DNA of 64,000 nucleotides from Nemorincola sp044225795 (GTDB taxonomy: Bacteria; Bacteroidota; Bacteroidia; Chitinophagales; Chitinophagaceae), in NCBI GenBank assembly GCA_044225795.1, contig JBGAIF010000003.1, forward strand, positions 310,001 to 374,000, in the 5' to 3' direction. The notes beneath the pieces are model-generated. The model saw only the letters and a list, made by a program, of their open reading frames with translations, searched no databases and was not told the DNA's origin. The position numbers and the translations under genes are program-made. Of the stretch, positions 1-8,425 are shown one piece after another (position 1 is the stretch's first letter; each line of letters opens with the position of its first letter).

Positions 1-1189
1 TTGTAGTATTGCTGCTGCTCCATGCACCAAAAGCAGTAATGTCAGTATAATTGGTTGTACTGCCTACACATACCGCGTTATTTCCTGAAACCGGAGCAGG
101 TAATGGATTAACTGTAACTGTTGTTGTAGCAACTGTATATGGACAAGTAGTGAGTACTGCATAGCTAATGGTAACTGTACCCGCTGAAACCCCTGTTACA
201 ACACCTGTTGAGGCGTCAACCGTTGCAATTGAGCTGTTGCTTGTGCCCCAGCCGCCACCTGCTGGATCGGTAGGGTCGCTCAATGTTGTTGTAGCGCCGA
301 CACACACATTCATATTGCCGGTAATTATTCCGCCAACAGCCGGAGGTAAAGGGCAAATTGTCACTAGGCCATTTCCTGTATTACCAACATTATTTACTTG
401 TGGTGATCCGGCGTTGTAAGAACCACCACCGCCACCGCCTGGATATAATACAGGGTACGATTCATTTGACCCACCAGCGCCGCCTGAATAGCCGCCGCCG
501 CCGCCGCCGCCATTACCGCCGGCGCCGCCGCCGCCATAACCGCCAACCGCCAGTCCTCCTCCAAAATATGAGTTGATACAGTTGTCTACGTTATTTGAAG
601 TGCCACCTGCACCACCGTTTACGAATGCCTTACCCTGGCTGGGTATTTGTCCCAGTCCATCGCCATAGAAGCCACCGCCGCTATGTCCGACACCGCCGCA
701 TCCGGCACCACCTAGTCCTTCGCTACCGCCGTTGCCGTTTGTTCCTCCCGCTTCACCATATTCCCCTATACTACCACCATTTTGGCTTGTTTGTGCATCT
801 TGTCCGCCAGTATAATTGTAAATACTCGCGCCGCCGCCGCCGCCAGCAACGATCATAGGTATGTTACCGGTTGTTGCTACAAACGAGCCGCCGCCGCCGC
901 CATGACCATAAACTGTATAGTCATTCCCTGTTTGTCCCGCTTGTCCTACAAGGACCTGGAGTACCTGGCCGGGAGTAACATTGAATACACCACTTATGAT
1001 CGCGCCCTTGCCTCCATTTCCACCACCTTGCGCCCCTTTGGTGGTAATAGCAATACTGGTAACACCCACCGGTACGGTGTACGATTGTAAACCTCCGGTG
1101 TAGTTAAAGGTTGTCTGGGCAGAAGCATTCATTCCGCATCCAATAAGCAGCACGAAAAGGAGCTTCAAAAAATTGTAAGATTTTGTCAT
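1..1189 (-). CDS. Secreted Gly-rich (ALK-like Gly_rich domain) protein with Ig-like repeats, C-terminus cut by window edge
   Basis: The frame is open from an ATG at 1187-1189 to the left edge (396 codons seen). Residues 1-25 form a signal peptide ending ASAQ. Next is a domain that begins with a GAQGGGNGGKGA segment, has VTPGQVLQVLVGQAG, then GGGGGSF and PMIVAGGGGGAS. This layout matches the Gly_rich family known from ALK/LTK receptors and many bacterial surface proteins. After about residue 270 come Ig-like (BIG2-type) units with N-x-x-VCVGATTTLSD and a second NAVCVGSTTNYTD. Such repeats are common in type IX secreted adhesins, so a C-terminal sorting domain may lie beyond the edge. Runs of GGC codons encode polyglycine. 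Function unknown; surface adhesion or matrix role is inferred. Confidence 0.8.
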   Translation of the reverse strand, partial: MTKSYNFLKLLFVLLIGCGMNASAQTTFNYTGGLQSYTVPVGVTSIAITTKGAQGGGNGGKGAIISGVFNVTPGQVLQVLVGQAGQTGNDYTVYGHGGGGGSFVATTGNIPMIVAGGGGGASIYNYTGGQDAQTSQNGGSIGEYGEAGGTNGNGGSEGLGGAGCGGVGHSGGGFYGDGLGQIPSQGKAFVNGGAGGTSNNVDNCINSYFGGGLAVGGYGGGGAGGNGGGGGGGYSGGAGGSNESYPVLYPGGGGGGSYNAGSPQVNNVGNTGNGLVTICPLPPAVGGIITGNMNVCVGATTTLSDPTDPAGGGWGTSNSSIATVDASTGVVTGVSAGTVTISYAVLTTCPYTVATTTVTVNPLPAPVSGNNAVCVGSTTNYTDITAFGAWSSSNTT

Positions 1190-1266
1190 GATCAGATGTT
1201 TAAGTTATTCGTTGGTGATTATTTAAATAGAAGGAATGGGTATATATCCATTTCAACAATCAGGTG

Positions 1267-1300
1267 CAAAGTTACTGAAATATGATATTCAGGTTAACAA
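1267..1300 (-). promoter_or_regulatory. Bacteroidota-type promoter of the Gly-rich surface protein
   Basis: On the minus strand TAACTTTG (1267-1274) fits the -7 consensus TAnnTTTG, with TTG (1298-1300) 23 bases upstream. The start site would lie near 1260, giving a leader of about 70 bases before the ATG at 1189. Confidence 0.45.
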
Positions 1301-1427
1301 TTTGTGGTTTTACTGTTAAAAAAAAATGCCGTTTTTCAGATGTTGTCCACTATCTTCGAACAGTAACTGTATTTAATGGTTTATGTGCCTGTTTCTGGCT
1401 ATATTGTAGGCGTTAAAGCAGATATTG

Positions 1428-2510
1428 ATGATTGTATTAGGAGAGATCAAAGACCCGGTAAGCTCCGGGAAGGCTGTCACCAGTTTGGACCGATTCTTTG
1501 CTTCTATGCTGCGAGATGAGAGGGATCTTCCGTTTGTATATCTCACATTAAAAATAACCTTTACGCTTATTCCGCTGGCGGTATTACTGTATGTGCCCTC
1601 TCTGCCCGGATGGCTTTGGTGGTTTGCGGCTGTACTTTACCAGTTTTACAACAATGTGGTGTTCAAGGGTCCTTATGGCCTGATGATGCACTGCACTAGT
1701 CACCGTGCATTTTTTAAACATGAATACCGCTTCCTGAATCATTACCTGCCCTGGATAATAGGCCCTTTCTTCGGTCAGACCCCGGAGACCTACTATACGC
1801 ACCATGTAGGTATGCACCATCCAGAGAACAATATGCCGGAAGATGAGAGCTCTACTATGAAGTTTCAGAGAGATTCATTTGCCAGTTTCTCAGTTTATCT
1901 CGGCACTTTTCTTTTTATGGGTATCTACCACTTATGCAGTTATTTTGTGCGTAAGAACAGGAAAAAGCTGCTATACCGATCAGTAAGAGGAGAGTTACTC
2001 TTCATTGCTATGTGTGTGGCGCTTTGTTTTGTCAACGCGCCAGCTACTATAGTTGTGTTCATTCTACCCTTTGTTACTTTCCGGGTGATAGCCATGACGG
2101 GCAACTGGGCACAACATGCATTCATTGATGCCACAGACCCGGAGAATGCTTATAAGAACAGCGTTACCTGCATTAATACGAAATACAATGTCAAGTGCTG
2201 GAACGATGGATACCATATCAGCCATCACATACATCCAACTATGCACTGGACAGAACATCCTGTGTATTTCAAAAGTACCCTGCAGGAGTATGTAGACAAT
2301 AATGCCATCGTTTTCGATGGTATACATTTTCTGCACGTTTTCATTTACCTCATGCGCAACCGGTATGATCTGCTGGCAAAGCACTTTGTGAATATTGGCA
2401 ACAGGTTCAAGTCGGATGAAGAGGTGATCGCATTCCTGCGGTCTCGCACCGGCAGGATAGATATTCGTCCTTACCTTGTTCCTAAAGGAACATCAGTGCA
2501 TACAGCCTGA
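1428..2510 (+). CDS. Membrane fatty acid desaturase-type di-iron enzyme
   Basis: A 360-residue integral membrane protein with the histidine boxes of the fatty acid desaturase/hydroxylase superfamily: HCTSH at 88-92, HHVGMHH at 125-131 and HISHH at 263-267, with an extra H in GNWAQH near 230. These bind the di-iron centre on the cytoplasmic side. Hydrophobic segments lie at about 40-75, 105-115, 155-172 and 188-222. The substrate cannot be told; an acyl lipid is likely. A TTG just before the chosen ATG would add one residue. The 3' end overlaps the convergent lipoprotein gene by 18 bases. Confidence 0.8.
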   Translation: MIVLGEIKDPVSSGKAVTSLDRFFASMLRDERDLPFVYLTLKITFTLIPLAVLLYVPSLPGWLWWFAAVLYQFYNNVVFKGPYGLMMHCTSHRAFFKHEYRFLNHYLPWIIGPFFGQTPETYYTHHVGMHHPENNMPEDESSTMKFQRDSFASFSVYLGTFLFMGIYHLCSYFVRKNRKKLLYRSVRGELLFIAMCVALCFVNAPATIVVFILPFVTFRVIAMTGNWAQHAFIDATDPENAYKNSVTCINTKYNVKCWNDGYHISHHIHPTMHWTEHPVYFKSTLQEYVDNNAIVFDGIHFLHVFIYLMRNRYDLLAKHFVNIGNRFKSDEEVIAFLRSRTGRIDIRPYLVPKGTSVHTA

Positions 2511-3062
2511 GAATACTCTTCCTTCAGCAACAAAGGCGTTGGATGCATGAGGTTTCAGAATACGAAGAAGAGAGTCGGCACTTTGCTTTGTTTCATAAAT
2601 CCCTGTCACCAGGGCAATATTAGTTTGTGTTGACTTGTCTGTATAAGTACTGTAATACTCAAGACTCATGTTTTCTGACGGGAAGCGTCTCGGGAAGTAC
2701 TCACCCCTGTACATCTCATCATCATCGTTATCAGCTACTACAATTTTCTTTTTCTGTTTGTTGTAATACCTGTTTGCAGTATCTACAGGCCAGTGTAGTT
2801 CATTGTGTAGTGCGTACATTTTGCTGTCAAGAGGTGCATATTCCTGACCGGTATCTGCAACCGTGATGTACAAAGTACTATATTCCTCGTCCGTAGCAGC
2901 TGCTGTATCAGCTACAATACTGTCGGGTTTTGATAAAAGATTAGTAGCGGTGAGGCTGTCTGTCGGTGAAGTTTTATTCCCGTTTACCGTATTACAACCA
3001 GCTAAGAGCAGACAGGTGAGTAACGACCATTGACTAATATTGAACCGTTGTACAAACCTCAT
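2493..3062 (-). CDS. Lipoprotein of unknown function
   Basis: The chosen start gives 189 residues with a short N-terminal signal and lipobox LLAGC at about 20-24. A longer frame starting at 3152 exists but overlaps the gene upstream and hides the signal, so it was rejected. The mature part is Thr/Ser-rich, then acidic (DNDDDEM), and ends in a segment with TNIALVTGIYETKQSADSLL. That last part resembles the alternating strand/helix pattern of SPOR-like or small periplasmic domains, but I cannot assign a family. It lies 11 bases after the secreted protein gene upstream, so the two are probably cotranscribed. Confidence 0.65.
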   Translation of the reverse strand: MRFVQRFNISQWSLLTCLLLAGCNTVNGNKTSPTDSLTATNLLSKPDSIVADTAAATDEEYSTLYITVADTGQEYAPLDSKMYALHNELHWPVDTANRYYNKQKKKIVVADNDDDEMYRGEYFPRRFPSENMSLEYYSTYTDKSTQTNIALVTGIYETKQSADSLLRILKPHASNAFVAEGRVFSGCMH

Positions 3063-3073
3063 GTCCGTAGTGT

Positions 3074-3979
3074 TTATTGAGCCCTGTCTTTGTATCGGTA
3101 TACGACTTGCCACACATTTGTGGTTTTGGTAGTAGATACTATTATTTCGCAATTACTGCCATTGAAGAACCGGTATTCAAATTCGTCGCAGTCTTTATCG
3201 TAGATGATCGCCTGGTTCTTCACCAGTACTTTTTTGATATAAGGAATGCGCGCATTCAGATTTGGTTTGTCTGCGATGCCTACAGGTAAAGTTTTAAAAC
3301 ACTTTGCAGGCACATCGCCATCGTGTTCGGAAAATTTCTTAGTGACCTTGAATTCGGGGAAGTACACAGACCGTTCGCGTACCTTTCCATTATCTCCATA
3401 GGTATATGACTCGATGTGTATCACATCCTTATTGTTGTCGTTGAGGCGTACCTCTTTGTATTTTGTATTTGATCTGTCGAAATAGCTTTTGGTATAGAAT
3501 TCTATCTTATTGTTGTAATACGAGCTTTCAGTTACAACCATGTCGCCGGATTTCTTGTCTGCGGAATAGTCATATGTTTTCCGGTAAAAATTCCCTGTTA
3601 CTTTATTCTCTTCTATCTGTGAGCTTCTCCTGTTCTTGTCATCATACTTCCATTCCTTATTGCTCAGCAGATTATCATTCTTATACTCTTCCAGTTTCAC
3701 CATTTGCTTCTTTATATTCAGAAAGCATGCCGTTTTATACATGGCTTTTTCACGCATTGGGGTATGCATTGTCAGGTGAACAAGGCTATCTGCAGTTGAT
3801 AATATTGTCATTGTATCTATCAGCGTCAAAACAGTGCTGTCAGTATAAGTATATCTGTATGTAAACTGTCGGGTGATGGTAGCTGCCTGGTAAGTATTCC
3901 AGCCCACTTTAAACGTTGACTGTGCGAGCACGCAGGCAGGCAGGCAAAGCAATAGAAGGGCGAAAAAGCGTTGTGTCAT
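3074..3979 (-). CDS. Secreted protein of unknown function
   Basis: The start was set at an ATG giving the signal peptide MTQRFFALLLLCLPACVLAQ; the 22 codons upstream in frame look non-coding. The mature protein (about 280 residues) has many Tyr, Lys and Asn and repeated short beta strands of the type YDYSADKK, YFDRSNTKYKEVRL, YTYGDNGKVRERS. This is the look of RHS/MORN-like or DUF4595-like strand repeats in Bacteroidota envelope proteins. No catalytic motif is visible. First gene of a likely two-gene unit with the lipoprotein that follows. Confidence 0.65.
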   Translation of the reverse strand: MTQRFFALLLLCLPACVLAQSTFKVGWNTYQAATITRQFTYRYTYTDSTVLTLIDTMTILSTADSLVHLTMHTPMREKAMYKTACFLNIKKQMVKLEEYKNDNLLSNKEWKYDDKNRRSSQIEENKVTGNFYRKTYDYSADKKSGDMVVTESSYYNNKIEFYTKSYFDRSNTKYKEVRLNDNNKDVIHIESYTYGDNGKVRERSVYFPEFKVTKKFSEHDGDVPAKCFKTLPVGIADKPNLNARIPYIKKVLVKNQAIIYDKDCDEFEYRFFNGSNCEIIVSTTKTTNVWQVVYRYKDRAQ

Positions 3980-4075
3980 TTCAGTGGGTAATATCGTTAC
4001 AATGTAGAAAAGGTGAGTAGATTTTGCAATTTTTTTTTCGCACACATGGGAATATCGGAAGGGGAGAACTGCATT

Positions 4076-4113
4076 AAAATAAGCGAGCCCGCAATTGCGG
4101 GCTCGCTTATTTT
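4076..4113. terminator. Bidirectional intrinsic terminator
   Basis: A perfect 17-base-pair inverted repeat (4076-4092 and 4097-4113) with AATT loop, A-run on one side and T-run on the other. It ends the gldKLMN-barrel operon on the minus strand. Confidence 0.85.
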
Positions 4114-4130
4114 ATAGTGTCATAAACAGA

Positions 4131-4865
4131 TTAAGGCTGATTAGGCTGCATGCTTGTTTCACCTATATAGAAATGCAGGCCAAAAGTCAGTACAGAGAAG
4201 ATGTCATTGTACTGGTTAGTTGCACTTGGTGCTTTAAAGTTATAGCCATCCACATAATCTGAGAAAGCATAGCTAAGCTGGTAATTAACATTCACCATCA
4301 CAGACTTGGTAAAGTGAAGTGTGATACCGAGGTTCGCTGGCAAGAAGATGTTCTTACTTTTTGTCTTGATATTATCCTGGTCATAGTCAGTGATCAGATA
4401 CTTATCACTGTTCCTGAACTTGAGTGTGATATTGGTAATGTTATTGCTCATATAACCAACACCGGCACCCAAATAGATACCATAGAGTGTCTTAGCTACA
4501 AAGTTAGGAGGCCAGCCGAACAGTTCTCCTAGGCTAACATTACCCATCAGTGTCGCTGATGTGAACTTGTTATACGAACTAAGGCCGCTTGTCCAGTGGT
4601 TTCTCCTTTCGTAGTCGTTTAATGCGCCACGCTGAACGTCAAGACTAAGGTTGGTCCATTCGTTACCGTTACGCTGAATGTTCACTTTGTAAACTGGCTC
4701 AGGATTCGAGTTATCCCAATCTCCATACATTCTGCTGTAACCCATACCCACTCCAAATGTCCATTGGCTATAAGGATAGAATGGGTCCATCCTTACCTGC
4801 GCAACGCTCTGAAAACCGGAAAAAGCCAGAAAAATAGATAAGAGAATGTTGATCTTACTTTTCAT
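4131..4865 (-). CDS. Outer-membrane beta-barrel protein behind gldN
   Basis: A 244-residue protein with signal peptide ending SVAQ and alternating amphipathic strands rich in Tyr, Asn and Gly (WTFGVGMGYSRMYGDW, YGIYLGAGVGYMSNN, VMVNVNYQLSYAFSDY). It ends with a strand FGLHFYIG, as in 8- to 10-strand OmpA/OmpW-type barrels. It has no peptidoglycan-binding domain. It lies 31 bases after gldN on the same strand and is followed by a strong terminator, so it is probably the last gene of the secretion operon. A role in gliding or type IX secretion is suggested by position only; it does not clearly match PorT, PorP/SprF or PorV. Confidence 0.7.
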   Translation of the reverse strand: MKSKINILLSIFLAFSGFQSVAQVRMDPFYPYSQWTFGVGMGYSRMYGDWDNSNPEPVYKVNIQRNGNEWTNLSLDVQRGALNDYERRNHWTSGLSSYNKFTSATLMGNVSLGELFGWPPNFVAKTLYGIYLGAGVGYMSNNITNITLKFRNSDKYLITDYDQDNIKTKSKNIFLPANLGITLHFTKSVMVNVNYQLSYAFSDYVDGYNFKAPSATNQYNDIFSVLTFGLHFYIGETSMQPNQP

Positions 4866-4896
4866 ATTCTGTTATTTGATGCAATTTAGATTAATA

Positions 4897-5952
4897 TTAT
4901 TTTTTCCACAAATTTTTCTTGTAATCGTTGATTCCACTCTCTATACGATCAGCTTCTTTCTTTTGAGCTTCATCATCAGGATACTTGTCCTTGATCCTCA
5001 GGTCGCCCGGATTTGATTCCTTAACGATAACGCTGTTGAAATTTCTGGACACAAAGATATCATCATAACTAATGTTGTATATATCTCTTTGTGTATCATA
5101 TATTTCTCTTGCAGCGAACAGGTTACGGCATTGAGGGAAGTAAAGATAGAATGGGTGTTGCTCACCTAACACCACACCGTCGCTTGATTTTACCTTACGA
5201 ATAGGAGCTAGGCCAACGATCTGGGTGAAAGTACGGCCACGGATCTTATCAAAGTAGATATCTTCTTTGAGCTCGAATTTGGTAACAGAATCTGGATTGA
5301 AAGGATTGAAAACGGCTTTTGTTCCTATTTGTTCACCCGTAAGAGAGTCAATGACCGGAACAATACTACTATCAGCAAATGCCTTCATAACGGTAGTGTA
5401 GGTGAGTGTGGACCTGAATGCCTCGTCTTTGTAAGCGATGATCTTACCCGCCTTTATCGCATCCATGATCATTCCCATCATTGTTTCTCCCGGAGCTGCA
5501 AATATCCTGTTCAAAGAGTCTGTAACGTCAATAACCCGCCATATACGCTTGTAGAACTTGATATTGTTCTTATTCGGCGTAGGGAAAGCGAAAGGTTTAG
5601 CTCCGCGAAGTACAGGCATTTTGTACAATCCGTCGGTAGGACGGGTTGTATCCAGTGGAAAGTTGAGATAATTAAAGGATGTAGTATCTGCTACCAACCC
5701 GTCCGTATGTGTTGTGTCGCCCGGAATAATTTCAGCCGGGGTAGGAGCAGGTGCTGGTGTAGTTGTAGTTGCATTGAGCAGGCGCAGAGAGCTGTCAGCA
5801 GAAGCTGTAGATGCGCTGTCAACCGTTTTAGTGGTCTTGGCTTTCTTCTTCTTCTTCTTCTTACCCGTGCTGCTCTGTGCCAGCATTGCTGTACTTAGTC
5901 CCAGGGAGACCAGTACTAACAACACAAATACAATTTTTCTTTTCATATACAT
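4897..5952 (-). CDS. gldN: GldN/PorN, type IX secretion ring component
   Basis: A 351-residue periplasmic protein with a signal peptide (ATG codons at 5952 and 5946 both usable). The conserved GldN region runs from about residue 125 to 310 and includes KRIWRVIDVTDSLNRI, YFDKIRGRTFTQIVGLAP and YFPQCRNLFAAREIYD. GldN works with GldK under the outer membrane as a ring linked to the GldLM motor. Odd points are a run of seven lysines right after the signal peptide and a Pro/Thr/Ala-rich linker at about 60-90. Last of the gldK-L-M-N order seen in the phylum; 20 bases separate it from gldM. Confidence 0.95.
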   Translation of the reverse strand: MYMKRKIVFVLLVLVSLGLSTAMLAQSSTGKKKKKKKAKTTKTVDSASTASADSSLRLLNATTTTPAPAPTPAEIIPGDTTHTDGLVADTTSFNYLNFPLDTTRPTDGLYKMPVLRGAKPFAFPTPNKNNIKFYKRIWRVIDVTDSLNRIFAAPGETMMGMIMDAIKAGKIIAYKDEAFRSTLTYTTVMKAFADSSIVPVIDSLTGEQIGTKAVFNPFNPDSVTKFELKEDIYFDKIRGRTFTQIVGLAPIRKVKSSDGVVLGEQHPFYLYFPQCRNLFAAREIYDTQRDIYNISYDDIFVSRNFNSVIVKESNPGDLRIKDKYPDDEAQKKEADRIESGINDYKKNLWKK

Positions 5953-5972
5953 ATTCTGTCTTTTGTTCTCAT

Positions 5973-7505
5973 TTACTGTACTGTAAAGGTAATTGGGTCA
6001 AGCTGCCTCTTCATACCGTCAGGTCCGGTTGCGTTAACGTAGTCAAACGTTACTCGTGAACCTGATACTACACCGTTCATGGCAGCCATCATTGCAGGGG
6101 TCAGCTGGTTGTTATTTGACTCAAACACCTGTATATCCTGGCGTGGCTTGTTGATGAACATGGTAAAGTGAGAAATGGTGAACGGAGCATCGAAGTCAAA
6201 GTCTTCCAGTACTGCGAATATCCTGTTCTGTGCCTTCATAGCACCTACAGTAAGGCTACCACCGCTCTTATTACCAAATTTAACCTTCGGAGCAGGTATA
6301 CGTTTTACACGGAACTCGCTCTTTCCGAGAACAGTGCTCTTGCCTTTTTCTAATTCGCCGGTAACAGTAACAGTAACTTTACCAGGAGTCTTAACATTGA
6401 CAACAAACGCACCATTGCTACCGGAAATGTTACCGTCGCTTATGCTCAGGTGAACCCTATCCTTGGCAATACCCGGAGCTGATACAGATACAGGGTTAGG
6501 CAGGCCGATGTAGAACACGTTCATCTTATCAGGAGAAACTACTGCTGATGGGCGAGCCACAGTATAGCTCTGCTCCGGAAGTTCGTAGTTCTTAATAGTA
6601 CCATCTGTTTGCTTAACGCGGATAGTAGCAGACCATCTTTTTTCTCCCTCTGCACTGGCAGAAACAGTATAGAGGCCTTTACCGTCAATAACATTCAGTT
6701 TCTGGCCACCAACGGTGATCTCAGGGTTGGAAGTGCTGCTTGATGCTGTCAGGAACACGTCTGCTTTATACTGCTGACCAACAAGGATGTATGAAGAAGG
6801 AGCTACTGCTACAGCTTCAAAACGGTCCAGGTTGATAACCGCCTGGTCAACTTCTCCGAGGATCTTCTTAACAACGTCAGATTCTGTGTTCTTAAGGTCG
6901 GCCTGGATCTTCGTCAGTGCTGTGATAGCAGCGGTCAATGGAATACCATCGCCGAAGTTATCTTCTTCCCATGTTGTTTTAATTCCTTGCTTTTTAGGCG
7001 GGTCTTGTGCGTTCAGTGCCAGGTTAAGGCCTTCACGCTCTTTCTCGTTTAGTGCAGAAAGGATCTTGTTACGGGTGTCCTCGATCTTCTTCCTCAGGTC
7101 AGCAGCACGGTGCTGATGGATCATCAGGCGTGGAGCGAGGTCGATATCAGCACGGTTCTTTACATCGCCGGTAGCATCATCCTTGCCACCACCTTCTTTG
7201 TAAAACAGTTCCTTGATATCTTCGATGTATTTGTTCAGATCAGCTGAGTATTGCTTTACCTGTTTTGCGCGGTCATAAACCGGTTGTGCTCTTACAGGGT
7301 CATTTTTCAGCTTTGTTGCCTCAAATGAGGAAAAGGTATTGCTAACCGTGCTTTGGACGTTCTTTGTAGAAGTCTCAAGGCTCACAGTCAGGTTTCTGAA
7401 GGCATCAAGTACATGGTCCGTTACCGTAGTAGCTGCCAGACCTAGCAGTACCAGGTAGAGGATGCCCATCATCTTCTGCCGGGGGGTTTCATTTACAGCT
7501 GCCAT
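5973..7505 (-). CDS. gldM: GldM/PorM, type IX secretion motor shaft
   Basis: A 510-residue protein with one transmembrane helix near the N-terminus (about residues 12-32) and a long periplasmic part. In the family the helix pairs with GldL in the inner membrane and the periplasmic domains D1-D4 form a dimeric shaft that reaches the GldK/GldN ring. The N-terminus MAAVNETPRQKMMG is typical and has Arg9, the residue reported to face the essential GldL glutamate. A helical D1 domain (about 40-215) is followed by beta domains ending in the conserved stretch GSRVTFDYVNATGPDG. Length is normal for the family. It sits 85 bases after gldL. Confidence 0.96.
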   Translation of the reverse strand: MAAVNETPRQKMMGILYLVLLGLAATTVTDHVLDAFRNLTVSLETSTKNVQSTVSNTFSSFEATKLKNDPVRAQPVYDRAKQVKQYSADLNKYIEDIKELFYKEGGGKDDATGDVKNRADIDLAPRLMIHQHRAADLRKKIEDTRNKILSALNEKEREGLNLALNAQDPPKKQGIKTTWEEDNFGDGIPLTAAITALTKIQADLKNTESDVVKKILGEVDQAVINLDRFEAVAVAPSSYILVGQQYKADVFLTASSSTSNPEITVGGQKLNVIDGKGLYTVSASAEGEKRWSATIRVKQTDGTIKNYELPEQSYTVARPSAVVSPDKMNVFYIGLPNPVSVSAPGIAKDRVHLSISDGNISGSNGAFVVNVKTPGKVTVTVTGELEKGKSTVLGKSEFRVKRIPAPKVKFGNKSGGSLTVGAMKAQNRIFAVLEDFDFDAPFTISHFTMFINKPRQDIQVFESNNNQLTPAMMAAMNGVVSGSRVTFDYVNATGPDGMKRQLDPITFTVQ

Positions 7506-7590
7506 GCTTTTTTCGTTTTTTTAAGTTTTTTCCAATAGTCAGGCTGAGTTTCTTGAAGACTCAATCAAGACAGTTAATTAATGTCTTTAA

Positions 7591-8328
7591 TTAGTTCTTT
7601 CTGAATGCGTCCAATTGACCCTGGAATACCTTAGTCAGATCTGTCAGGTTCTTGTTGTAAGCCTTCATACCAACAGTAGCTGCTTCAAACTCCTTAAGCA
7701 TTGTAGCAGAAGAAGCGGTCATTTGATTGATTGCAGCCAGTGTCTTCGTGAACTGGTCAAAACTTGCGTTCATGTCAGTAACATTCTTAGAGAAGGCCCT
7801 CATACCCTGAGAAGCTCCTTCAAAATCTTTCATCATACCCTGAGATGCGGCAGACATTTGTCCGATAGCCTGCAGGGCTTTGCTGAACTGGTCAAAACCG
7901 CTACCTACAGCCGTCATATTATCACGGAATTTCTTCACGTCGGTTGTAGTAGCTTCCATTTCCTTGATCAGCTTGTCGGTAACGTTGAAAGAACCGGCAA
8001 CCTGGTTTACAGACTCAACTGTTTTGTTGAATTGCTGGAAGCCCATGCTCAGTTTCTCGATCACTTTTGGAGTAATAGCAGTAGCCAGAAGGTCGTGCAA
8101 GCCAGATCCACCCTGATCACCACCTTTGTGCTCTTCCACAACGGTCATAGAAGCAAGACCAAGTATAAAGAACAGGAATGATTCCGTCAAAAGACCCACC
8201 GCGATAAACAGTTCCCCGCCTGGCCAGTGAAGGATTTTAAACATCAAACCAATGATAACCACACTTGCTCCCCAGGAGATGACAGTGTTAAGACCGATTT
8301 TCTTTTTTGCTTGTGGATGACTGCTCAT
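7591..8328 (-). CDS. gldL: GldL/PorL, proton-driven type IX motor stator
   Basis: A 245-residue inner-membrane protein with two helices (about 14-33 and 39-62). Glu49 in LLTESFLFF is the membrane carboxylate essential for proton-driven rotation in Flavobacterium GldL. The motif FKILHWPGG between the helices is typical. The cytoplasmic part (about 85-245) is helical and shows three degenerate copies of a unit of about 45 residues: FQQFNKTVESVNQ, FDQFSKALQAIGQ and FDQFTKTLAAINQ each begin one. With gldM it powers secretion and gliding. Confidence 0.96.
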   Translation of the reverse strand: MSSHPQAKKKIGLNTVISWGASVVIIGLMFKILHWPGGELFIAVGLLTESFLFFILGLASMTVVEEHKGGDQGGSGLHDLLATAITPKVIEKLSMGFQQFNKTVESVNQVAGSFNVTDKLIKEMEATTTDVKKFRDNMTAVGSGFDQFSKALQAIGQMSAASQGMMKDFEGASQGMRAFSKNVTDMNASFDQFTKTLAAINQMTASSATMLKEFEAATVGMKAYNKNLTDLTKVFQGQLDAFRKN

Positions 8329-8425
8329 AATTTACAATTTTGTTGAATTTGTGAGTGTTAACTGTTTAGGTTTTATTGTCTTGGGTAAATAATTAGATAA
8401 TTAGGATGGTTTATTTTAATAACAA

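Noticed and set aside
168..1090. Open frames on the plus strand with His/Arg-rich or Pro-rich products
   Set aside because: They are shadows of the Gly-rich gene on the minus strand; GGC/GCC runs give false Arg, Pro or His frames.
5329..5898. 189-codon plus-strand frame rich in Cys and Arg
   Set aside because: Antisense to gldN and of random composition.
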